Below are positions 1 through 8,448 of a stretch of DNA of 18,108 nt, one piece after another. Both the position numbers and the translations under genes were made by a program. The DNA is taken from contig CALSCQ010002612.1 in the NCBI GenBank assembly GCA_943704525.1, forward strand, positions 2,501 to 20,608. The letters are read 5' to 3'. The stretch is from Pigoraptor vietnamica (taxonomy: Eukaryota; Opisthokonta; Filasterea). Every line of letters starts with the position of its first letter. The stretch's first letter is position 1. The notes under the pieces were generated by a model. The model saw only the letters and a program-made list of their open reading frames with translations. It made no database searches and was not told the origin of the DNA.

Positions 1-201
1 TTATTAGGCACATGCACATCGACTCCAACACGGCCGTAACTCATGCTATGGAGGCTTCGGTATACGAAATGTATTCGATTTTCCGCTTGCACTGGAGGGC
101 TGCCCGCAGCCATCCCGGCACACTGAACACAAAATAACCGACGAAAAAAGTGATCAGACAACGATTTCCACGCACGCACGCACGCAACGCACTGCGCCAG
201 T
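1..201. other. 3' flank of the seven-pass protein gene, no gene seen
   Basis: This is the stretch beyond the minus-strand stop of the first gene, up to the window edge. I see no exon-like coding segment. A short ACGC-type run lies near 171-190. It may hold the 3' untranslated region of the minus-strand gene, but no clear polyadenylation hexamer decides this. Confidence 0.4.
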
Positions 202-2238
202 TCACTCGTATTCTTGCGCCTCCTCCGCAGTCAGCATGTGCACGGTCTCTTGCGACGGCCTTCGTGCGCTTCCGGCAACGGCGCCGGCGATCCGCGAAAA
301 CGCGTCTCCGAGGGAACTGCGCCTTGACGCACTCATTCCGCCCGCTTCGGCCGACATGCGACGCGATTTTCGTCCCGAAGAGCGACCGTCGGCATTTGCA
401 TCGAGCGACATGGCCATCTCGACATCCGGCGCACGCGCGGAGGGCGTCGCATCGTCCTCGTCCGCCTCTTCAATGAAGCTCAGCAAGCGCGTGGAGTGGC
501 CCCCTATCCCCGCGGAAGGCGCCCGTGCGACTTGCGGAGACTCGGGCTCTTCCGTCGGCTTGTTGGCATCGTTGGCGAGGAGATCGTCCCGCGAGGACGC
601 CGACTGAAGGGGACTGATGTCGTCCTCGCTGCGCCGCGCCGATATGGACGTGCGGGCGTCCCCGTTGACAGAGCTGAAGCTATCGCCGCCCTCAAGGCGC
701 CCCTTCCCCTCGACGGCCCCGATGAGCTTTCCCGCAAAATTGCGCGCCCTGCGAATTTCGCTGGGAGACAGAGGACGGAAGAAGAAGAGAGTGGCCGACA
801 GCAGGAACACTTCGACGGCATCGAACGCCGCATTCCACCCGAGCCGAGTCGAGGTGGGCGGCGGGTACTCGTCGTAGTGTGGCGTGAGCCAGAACAGAAT
901 GAGGACATAGAGCTGCATGGCCAGCACGCAGAATTCCATCGCTGACGTCACCGTGAGGAATAAGAGGACCTTGCGCATCATGTGCGCGTGTCGCGCCGAG
1001 TGCCCTCGGCCGCTCGCGTGGAGGATCTGGTCGCTGCCGCGGGCGCCAGAGCACACCATGCCCGACTGCACGGACGCGCGACGGGGAGCGCCGACGAGCG
1101 AAGCCTGAGAGGCGGTGAAGGACGAGCGCGAGGACAGGAGAGAGAGGCGCCGCAATGGGTTGACGAAGGAGGCGCTCTCGATGGTGTCGGACACCGCCGG
1201 CGCGTCCTGCGAATCCGAGACGGCACGGCCGCCAATAACCGCAGTGGAGATGGCGAGGGAAGAGGCGCGGATCGTGCGGTAGAGGAGAAGGGCCGACGCA
1301 ATGTTGATGGAGCTCCACACTGCCGTGAAGAAGATAGTGACGCCTGCGCGCAAGTGCGTGCCCCTTTGTGAGCTCTCACACCTTTTCCCGCAAGACGGAA
1401 CACGCGGGTTCGAGAAGCGGGCGTGGAAACGCGGGAGAGATAGATCGCACTTGAAAGAGAGTGGTACGTGCTTGAAAACGGAGGCTGCACATTAACGGGA
1501 TCAATCTATGTGCGTGCGCGCACTCACCCATTCGCACGGCGCCCCACTTCCACGCCTCCCCCTCGTCGAGCTTGATGCTGAAAAAGAGGAACAGGGGAGG
1601 CACGATCGCGAGCGAGCACCAATAGAGCGCGTTCATGAACACTATGGCCCTTTCGCTGCCTCGCTGTCGCAGGACGACAAGGGACATGCCGTGGACGATC
1701 GCGAATCTGTGGGGCCGAGATGTAGTCAGTGAAGCCGGGCGGCAATGAACTGAAGGCCATTTCGAAGCCGCGCCGGTTGGCCGCGGCGCGCATAATGTCT
1801 GCGTGCCGTTGCCGAGATTAATCACGCGCAACGCGACACTCACACAAGGAGGTACTGGACGCCAAAACTGATTCCAAAGAGGCTCTCCTTCGCCGCGGAA
1901 GGCACCAATCCGCGCCATCCGTAGGCATCGACGGACCGAACGAGGAAGAGCACCGACGAGACAAACGCGTGCGCGAGAATCGTCCTCTGCTTGCACGGCT
2001 TTTTCCACCCGCGCCACTGTATCACGCGCCAGAGGCTGTAGGATGCGAAGAGCACAAGGAAGCTCCCGACGACGAGCAACGCATACGAGAAGGCGTAATA
2101 GGGCGTGCCGATGACATCCGCGTACACCTCGTCGCACAGCGCACCCGTGTATGGAAAATGGCACGATGGGGCTGGGAGGGGCGCATGGCCAGAGAGTGAC
2201 GGCGTGGGTGCGGGCAACAGCGACGTCACCGTTGCCAT
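202..2238 (-). CDS. Seven-pass membrane protein, GPCR-like topology, family unassigned
   Basis: Three exons (2238-1844, 1706-1528, 1343-202) join at GTGAGT donors and CAG acceptors with matching phases 2 and 1, giving 571 residues. Hydrophobic segments lie at about 48-70, 87-107, 119-143, 152-176, 193-215, 315-343 and 365-381. If the N-terminus is outside, the TM5-TM6 loop (216-313) is a long third inner loop and residues 382-571 form a Ser-rich, probably disordered cytoplasmic tail. RRxS motifs typical of basophilic (PKA/AGC) kinase sites end at Ser259, Ser282, Ser522, Ser535 and Ser555. The short N-terminus has Cys26 and Cys35 and no obvious signal peptide. I see no DRY or NPxxY motif. A receptor or a plant TOM1/THH1-like seven-pass protein are both possible, and I cannot name the family. 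The start is the ATG of MATVTS; the frame stays open upstream, so a longer N-terminus is possible. It is divergent from the pyrophosphatase gene. Confidence 0.8.
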
Positions 2239-2956
2239 CGCCGCGAACGGTGAAGGGCCGTTTCCGGGCCCAACTGAATTATGTTGCGCGCCGTTATGGT
2301 GCCGGCAACCCGGTGCCCTACATCGCCGAGGAAAGCGTGTGCGCAGAGGCGAAGAAGACGTCGCTCCGATTGTGGCAGTGGAAGAGTCCCTTTGACGTGG
2401 AAGGTATTCTGTTTTCGTAGAGCGCGCAAAACAGAGCAATTCTCGCCGAGCGGGGTCTACAATTGGTGGTGTGAAAAATTGAAATCGCCGAGCGGTGCAA
2501 TTCGTTTTGATTGGTCCTTTGTTTGTCTGGACAGGTAGTTGGTACCCTACGAATAAATCTCGGATTATCCCGAATAAATGAACTCATTTCGTCAGGTAAT
2601 TGACGAGGCTTCTACGCGTAGTTTTGCACGAAGATGAAATATTCATAGAAAAAGATTGAGAATGTACCGGAACTTTCCATGGACTATATTGTGTAGATAA
2701 GTAGCAAAAAATGATAAACATGAAGTAAAGAGGTATAATATACAAAAGTAAGTACTACACAGATTAGCCAATCGGACGCCTGCTTGAGTAACGACGCACG
2801 TGAACGTGTGGGAGTGCTTCCGTCACGCCTCGACACTGACACACGCTCCTTTCGATCGCAATCCTCTCTTTCTAAGAGCACCAAGACGCGCAGACAGCAA
2901 CACAGAACTCTTCTTACGCCAAGAAGCGAAGACTCAACACAAGAACATTGAACTCG
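2239..2956. promoter_or_regulatory. Divergent intergenic region with an AT-rich island
   Basis: These 718 bases separate the start codons of the seven-pass protein (minus) and the pyrophosphatase (plus), so promoters of both should lie here. About 2560-2770 is clearly more AT-rich than the rest of the window and includes TATAATATAC near 2734-2743, on the pyrophosphatase side. CGAATAAAT occurs twice near 2550-2580. That TATA-like string sits about 215 bases upstream of the pyrophosphatase ATG, so it is a core promoter element only if the 5' leader is long or contains an intron. No coding exon is evident. Confidence 0.4.
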
Positions 2957-4891
2957 ATGACCCGCGTTCATCCGGAAATGTCGTACACAACCGTGGAGGT
3001 CGGCCCGCACAACACGACCGATTACAAGGTCTACATCAGTGAGTGGTCGCATTTTCGCATTGAGGTTCTCTTGCGAAAAATTTCGTCGTGTTGTTGTCTT
3101 GAGATGTGTGTGAGTATTGTGTGCTTTGACACAACTTTTCTCTTGCGCGTTGCTCACACTTCGGCCGCTTTGCAGAGGGGCCCAATGGCCTTGTGTCTCC
3201 TTTCCACGACATTCCCCTCCATGCCAACGCCGAGGGAACCGTGTTCAACATGGTCGTCGAAATCCCCCGCTGGACAAACGCGAAGATGGAGGTGCGCTTC
3301 AGCGAAACGTGTGATATATCAGTTACCATACGGCTACACGCGGCCAATTTGTTTCCGTCCCGCCTCACCGCCAATTGCGCGCGCAGATCAGCAAGAAGGA
3401 CGCCCTCAACCCGCTCAAGCAGGACGTCAAGAACGGCAAGCTGCGGTTTGTGAAGAACGTCTTTCCCCACCACGGTTACATCTGGAACTACGGCGCCCTC
3501 CCTCAGGTGCGCCATGAGTGCCTGCCTCTCTACGTAGGGTTTAGGGTTAGGGTTAGTGCACTCTCTACGCATGCGTTACACTTTCTTTGCGCGTTCTGAA
3601 ACGGTTTTTCTTGTTGTAGACGTACGAGGATCCCGCGCACGTGGACTCGCGCACTGGCTGCAAGGGCGACAACGACCCCATTGATGTTTGCGAGATTGGC
3701 GAGGCCGTTGCCCCGCGCGGTTCCGTCAAGCAGGTCAAGGTCCTTGGCACCGTGTGCCTCCTCGACGAGGGTACGTCTTAAGCCCAATTCACGCGCACGC
3801 ACGCGCACACGCACACAACAGATAGCATACGTACGCACCTTATGCATACTCGCGGTGAGCCGTCAAATGGGTTGTCTCAATGTGTGGCTGCTGCAGGCGA
3901 GACGGACTGGAAGATCATCGCGATTGACGTGAACGATCCCCTTGCGCCCAAACTTAACGGTGAGGACTTCACCCTTGCACGCGACAATTTTTGCCTTGAG
4001 CTCTTGCGTTACCGTTTGTGTTTTCTGAAGGCGTGCTCTCTCTAACTCGAGAGCACACGTCTATGATTTACGCTGAACGGGCATCTAACTCGCGTGCACG
4101 TGCAGACATTGGCGATGTGGAGAAGCACCTTCCCGGCTTCCTCAAGGCGACGGTCGAGTGGTTCACGCTGTACAAGATCCCCGACGGCAAGCCCCCGAAC
4201 AAGTTTGCCTTCAACGGCGAGGCCAAGGACAAGGTGCGCTTGGGAATTTTTGGTGTGCTGTGTTGACGGTGCTATCACTGTGTGTGTCTGTTTGCGTGTC
4301 CTTGTGTGTGTCCTTGTGTGTATGTGTGTGTCGTGTGCGTTACATGTGTGTTGCTCGTGTAGACATGTTATTGCGCCCATCTCGCCGCGAGAAGCCTCTT
4401 CTAATCGCCTGGTCCCCTTTTGTTGCGCAGGCCTTTGCCCTCGATGTGATTGCGCAGACGCACGAGCACTGGAAGGCTCTCATGTCGCGCGCCGAATCGA
4501 AGGACGTTACGCGGTTAGTGGGGCGAATGCATTTCAGTGCCGTATATATGACTATGTCATTTGCACACTGTAGCGCTGCGAGAGAACAGCAAGGGCTCAC
4601 GCGCGTTTGTTGTTGCTTGGTTGTGAAACAGGACAAACACGACGCTCGCCGAGCACAAGGTGTCGAGCGCGGATGCCGAGAAGATCTTGGCGGAGAACAG
4701 CAAGACGGGGACTCCTGGCCCCTCGGAAGGATCCAGTGAGTGCCCTGTGGTTTTGTGTCTGTGTCTCTGCCTCAGTGCGTATTGTGTGTGCTGCGTTCAC
4801 ATCGGCTGCCAGAGCATGCGTGCATGCGCTGACCCTTTGGCCACTCTACCTTCACGCAGTTCTCGACCGGTGGTACTATGTGTCCGCCTGA
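2957..4891 (+). CDS. IPP1: Soluble inorganic pyrophosphatase (family I)
   Basis: It hydrolyses pyrophosphate to two phosphates with Mg2+, probably in the cytosol, pulling biosynthetic reactions forward. Nine exons: 2957-3038, 3176-3291, 3387-3506, 3620-3770, 3897-3959, 4106-4233, 4431-4513, 4632-4735, 4860-4891. All phases close, giving 292 residues (yeast IPP1 has about 287). The metal-binding signature GDNDPIDV places Asp123, Asp125 and Asp128. Counterparts of the yeast active-site set are present at a constant offset of 8: Glu56, Lys64, Glu66, Arg86, Tyr101, Asp155, Asp160, Lys162, Tyr200 and Lys201. The C-terminus is [10 protein letters not shown]. The first in-frame ATG is taken; a second Met at residue 8 is an alternative start. 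No targeting peptide is evident. Intron 3 carries a telomere-like motif and several introns are GT- or CA-rich. The family assignment is very secure; the exact N-terminus is less so. Confidence 0.95.
3535..3556 (+). repeat. Short interstitial telomere-like repeat in pyrophosphatase intron 3
   Basis: Inside intron 3 (3507-3619) the sense strand reads TAGGG, TTTAGGG, TTAGGG, TTAG back to back, 22 bases mixing the 7-base (plant-type) and 6-base (animal/amoeba-type) telomere units. It is too short to be a working telomere. Confidence 0.8.
4265..4350 (+). repeat. GT-rich low-complexity tract in pyrophosphatase intron 6
   Basis: Intron 6 (4234-4430) has an imperfect (TG)n tract with several GTGTGT runs on the sense strand, interrupted by GTCCTTGTGTGTG-type units. 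It is a simple-sequence tract of the same kind as in other introns of the window. Confidence 0.7.
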
Positions 4892-5110
4892 GACGGCTCG
4901 CAAGCAGAGCGCGGCGTGCGCGTCACACCTTTGACACAATGAAAACCAATTTGCAAGAAACAGTTGCCGGTGATCAAGTCTAGCCGCTGTGCGCACTCTC
5001 ACATTCACAGCGCCGCAAACACCTCGCAATTTGGCAGGGCGTGCCTCACTGGCCCTTGGGCACTAGAAGTACTACCCCCTGTTTCGTTCGCGAGATGCGC
5101 ACGGGAGCAC

Positions 5111-5206
5111 GCGGCTAAATGGTATCGAGCGCACGGCCACACGGTGAGTCTCGAAAAAGCGGCTAAATGGTATCGAGCGCACGGCCACACGGTGCGTCTC
5201 GAAATA
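5111..5206. repeat. Two-copy 48-base tandem repeat
   Basis: The unit beginning GCGGCTAAATGGTATCGAGC occurs at 5111 and again at 5159, exactly 48 bases apart. The copies are nearly identical: over the first 46 bases the visible difference is GTGAGTC versus GTGCGTC. The repeat lies about 330-420 bases upstream of the P-loop gene start. Confidence 0.9.
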
Positions 5207-5438
5207 TCCCGCAGTTTCACGTCAGTATCCCCACGCACACCAGGCCTTGTAGAAGCACTGACCCCAGTTCTGCCGGCCGGGTTGCCGGCATCAGCAACGA
5301 CGAAGCGTCGTATGCGAAAATGCCATCGATTATGTAACGTATACGCACACCTCCTTGTTCGCGGACGTCCCAGCAGCACGCAATCGTCCCACATACGCGC
5401 GCAGAAGAGAGAGGTCGGTTGCCGGCCGGTCAGAACGA

Positions 5439-5461
5439 CCGGTAACGTGGCCGGTAACGTG
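5439..5461. repeat. Duplicated CCGGTAACGTG element
   Basis: The 11-mer CCGGTAACGTG occurs twice, one base apart, 74-96 bases before the ATG at 5535. Close direct duplication at this position could mark paired transcription-factor sites, but no factor is known to me for it. Confidence 0.6.
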
Positions 5462-5534
5462 ATGCAAATTCCGACTGAAGAAAAAGTCGCCGCTGATCCA
5501 TCAAGCACCTGCAGATTGTTGCGCTACGCGAGCT

Positions 5535-7622
5535 ATGGACCCCCTCTCTTTCCTCGGAACACGCTCGCAGGGCGTTGTCGACGCTTTTGCGCGCGCATAC
5601 GGCGTGCGCACGCTCTTTGACGATTTAGATGCGCAGCGCAAGTACTGTGGTATGCCGTACTTGCGGCGCCCTCTTCCGCTCGCCATCGTGGGGAGGCGAG
5701 CCATCTTCAACCCAGACTATCTCAAGCCGTCCGAAAACGCTACGCGCGAAGTTACAACCGCGCTCTCCGCCGCACGGTCTGATTCGAAGGACGGGATCGC
5801 GCTCGTCGGCGCTAAGGGGTGCGGCAAGACAAAGTCGCTCTACACGCTCGCGGACGAGGACTGCGTGGGCGAGTCGGCGGCATACGTGCTTGCGATTTAC
5901 AACCATGGCGGGGCCGTGGGACGCCATCCTGCTCTAAAGCTGCTCGCCGCTCACCTAAAGAGCCTGCGCAATCCGTCTGTTACCGCGCTGGACACGCTTG
6001 TGAACAGCTTCGGCGCGCTATTCCGCAAGGATTCAATCGCGGACAAAGCGCTCGACTGTGTCCGCCACTACGTGGAATCGTTTGCGCTGTTTGTGCTTGC
6101 GGTGACGAAGGCCGTCGCAGTTGGGACGCACGCGGAGCGTAGGCGTCTCTGGCTGATGTGTCTTGAGAGTGGCGCGGGCCGGGAGGGCGTGACCTTCATC
6201 TTGCGAGACGCGCTGCAGTGGGTTCGCCGAGGAGGAGGGCAGTTGCCTCGTCGTATTTTTCGATGGAATCGGAGCCGCCGCCGGTCTTGCTCCTGGCATG
6301 TGGTCCCACTGCAGCGGGTACGTCAACGACCGCGCTGGGACCGAGGAAGTTGAGGAAAGGCGTCGCGCGGAGCAGCCATCTGGCGGTCAGGAGACGTCGC
6401 ACTCGCGCAAGGGGCGGCCGGCTGACTTGCTGTACGCCCTGCGCGTCGTCATGCTGGAACTCTGCGATAAGCGCCGTTCCGTCGCTGCGATGGCGGACAG
6501 GGACTCCTCGGTCCTTGTCCTTCGCGATCTGAAGGAGCGAGCGCCCATCAACAGCCGCGTGCGCACTATCGACGCATTCGTCGAAGTGGGCATTTCGGAC
6601 ATGCGGGCATTTCTAATGAACACGATCAGGCTGGACGCAGCGGCGGAAGACCTCGACGTGTTCCGGGGGCGCCCGAGCTTCTTCGCGCAACTGCTCTGCC
6701 AGCTGTTTACCCCATCACCACGGTGGGTCGCTGTCGGCATGCGTCCGCTTCCGCGAAAGGGCTGCAATTGATAATTGTGTCGTGCGCTTTCGACATTGTG
6801 AGCGGCGTCGCCGGGGACGTGTCCCAGCGGGCGTTTGTCGGGAATCTTCTCCACGCCGCAGTGTTCGCATCGTCCAGCGCCGATTGCGAGATGACGCGCG
6901 TGTTCGTTGGAACGGCCAACTCTCCAACGCGCAAGGCGTGCGTCGCCACAAACATTCTCTTTTGTCCCGGCGAGTCGCAGTTTTATGACGTACGGAAGGA
7001 GCCCGCCGTCTTCCTCGCGCTTTGAGAGTATGCGTACGTGGCCGCCGACACAATACCCGGCAATCTGGAGGGTCTTGTTCTCCAGCAAATCGTGGAGCGT
7101 GTCAGGGCCACGTCGGGGGCTCCGTTCGAGGATGCGCTTGCGTGGTGCCTCTGCAAATTGGTACCGGCCGCCCAGTTTCGCCTGTCCACGGAGAAGGTGC
7201 CGCTTACGACTCTCCTCGCTCCCTTCTTCCCGCCTGAGTTTCGCCTCCATCAGGCGCTCGAATCGTTCGCCGTCCGTGTCTCGCATATTGGGAACTTCGA
7301 GGGGAGAGGGCCGTTCCAGAGAGCAATGGACGATCCGACAGCGATTCTCTGCCGCGTGAGCACTTTCGCGCACGCCAACCTCGTGTTTGCTGCGGAGTGT
7401 GAGGGCAAGCGCGCCCTCGTTACCATTCAGTGCAAGGCGTGGGATCCCCCTGTTCCCCTCGCGCCGACACTCGAGTCTGTCGCGTCTGCGATCCAGTGCC
7501 TGCGCGTGAGCGTGGAAACTCCCGACTGCGGAGGTCTCTTCAGAAACAGAGCCGACCTCCTGACGTTCGCCACTCATTCGAGACCATCGTTTTGCGGCAC
7601 AGGTAAGAAGGTTGCCGCATGA
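5535..7622 (+). pseudogene. Broken P-loop NTPase with nuclease-like C-terminus, Crinkler-RHS-like
   Basis: One protein-like reading runs through three blocks. Block 1 (5535 to about 6221) opens with MDPLSFLGTR and has a Walker A motif GAKGCGKT at residues 92-99. Block 2 (about 6220-6720) is in the next frame and opens with a hydrophobic strand ending FFDG, a likely Walker B-type segment. Block 3 (about 6750-7622) returns to the first frame, contains a TGA at 7023-7025, then continues to a segment with AEC and IQCK, resembling the acidic and QxK elements of restriction-endonuclease-fold domains. This NTPase-plus-nuclease order fits the Crinkler/RHS class of eukaryotic effector and genome-conflict proteins, but I assign it from motifs only. 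The first frame change lies next to a GGG run at 6220-6222. No intron of normal size explains the breaks. An alternative 3' end uses a donor at 7603 and acceptor at 7676. No signal peptide or LFLAK-type header is seen. Confidence 0.6.
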
Positions 7623-8448
7623 AGTAGCCACTGTGACGGTTGTCTGTTGTGTTTGATGTGCAATAATGAAACCCAGAGTTTGTGTTCGTCGGGAAGCGGC
7701 TCTTAAGTCCAAGTCACACTGTGCGTCGAAAGCCGATGGAGCTTGAGCGGGGTTGTTCCCAGCACATAGGAAGACCATCGCCAATTCACCGCTCCTCACT
7801 CTGGCGCACGCCGTTCCAAGAGCGACGCCGTTACAAAGCAATGACAGCACAGAAATGGCCACTCGTGTTGTTACGCAGAGATTGTATTCGCAACACAACC
7901 TCGGATAAGAGCAGCGCACCCAGGCAAGGCCCCAATCCGCACGCGTCGCAACCGAGCGCACAGCGGCCCTTCGACGCCCCACAGCCTTCAACGCAGCCAC
8001 GCAACGCACGGCGCAAAAAACAAGTCAACCCAGGCGGAAACACAGCGAGAGGGGTTGTTGCTGGCGGTCGCACATGCCGCGCGCGCATCGCACACGCGAA
8101 CACAAACGAAACCGACGTCCGCTAGGGAAGACCACGCCGAACAGAAGCGCAAAAGGGCCGCACAAAAGGCCACAGAAAAGCGACGAAAACGCAAACGCGG
8201 CACACACAAAATCACGACAAACGCCTGAAGGCATATATGCCCTTCACTCAACGACGTGCACGCCAACACGCATCACGCCACCGGGAAAGAGACGACCCAA
8301 GCACAAGAAAGAGATCACACGCAAGGCCAGCGCGGCCACAGGCCAAACGCAAGCCTCGTCGTCAGAGCGGGAGAAAGAACTTCGGCAGTCGCGGGCCGCC
8401 CGCCGCGGCACACGCAATGCCCCAAGCGCGCAAGACGGCGCAAGCGCT
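7623..8448. other. Intergenic region, T-poor on plus strand
   Basis: This stretch lies between two convergent 3' ends, the broken P-loop gene and RPS3. From about 7900 to 8450 the plus strand is strikingly poor in T and rich in A, C and G, so the RPS3 sense strand is T-rich and A-poor. A palindrome GGCATATATGCC with short flanking stems sits at 8226-8246. I see no convincing gene. A frame running on from the possible splice acceptor at 7676 remains open to about 8125 but has a basic, low-information composition. Confidence 0.45.
8226..8246. repeat. Imperfect inverted repeat downstream of RPS3
   Basis: TGAAG, then GCATATATGC, then CCTTCA form a near-perfect inverted repeat with one unpaired C, about 205 bases beyond the RPS3 stop on the RPS3 strand. 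It could form a hairpin in the 3' region, or be chance. Confidence 0.5.

Larger units (their letters stand above)
4892..5534. other. Intergenic region between pyrophosphatase and the broken P-loop gene
   Basis: The pyrophosphatase 3' region should lie at the start. The rest leads up to the P-loop gene and is repeat-rich: a 48-base direct tandem repeat at 5111-5206, TGCCGGCCGG at 5271-5280 and again at 5420-5429, and CCGGTAACGTG at 5439-5449 and 5451-5461. Long frames are open on both strands, but they show no recognisable protein features and their composition looks incidental. Confidence 0.5.

Noticed and set aside
4964-5620. Open frame of 218 codons on the plus strand containing a 16-residue duplication
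   Set aside because: It starts from TTG, overlaps the better-supported ATG at 5535, has no recognisable domain, and its internal repeat is just the 48-base DNA repeat read in frame. The opposite strand is equally open.
6705-6760. A mini-intron explaining the second frame change in the P-loop gene
   Set aside because: The GT-AG pairs available would give introns of about 35 bases, far below the 74-330 base range seen in this window, so a frameshift is the simpler reading.
6387-8009. Open frame of 540 codons on the minus strand, antisense to the broken P-loop gene
   Set aside because: Its translation is rich in Arg and Ser with no recognisable motif, while Walker A, the Walker B-like strand and the QxK segment are all on the plus strand. 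In GC-rich DNA long antisense frames are common.
7677-8125. Coding extension of the P-loop gene after the possible intron at 7603-7676
   Set aside because: The first dozen residues look plausible, but the frame then runs on through a basic low-complexity stretch. I kept the intron only as an alternative 3' end.
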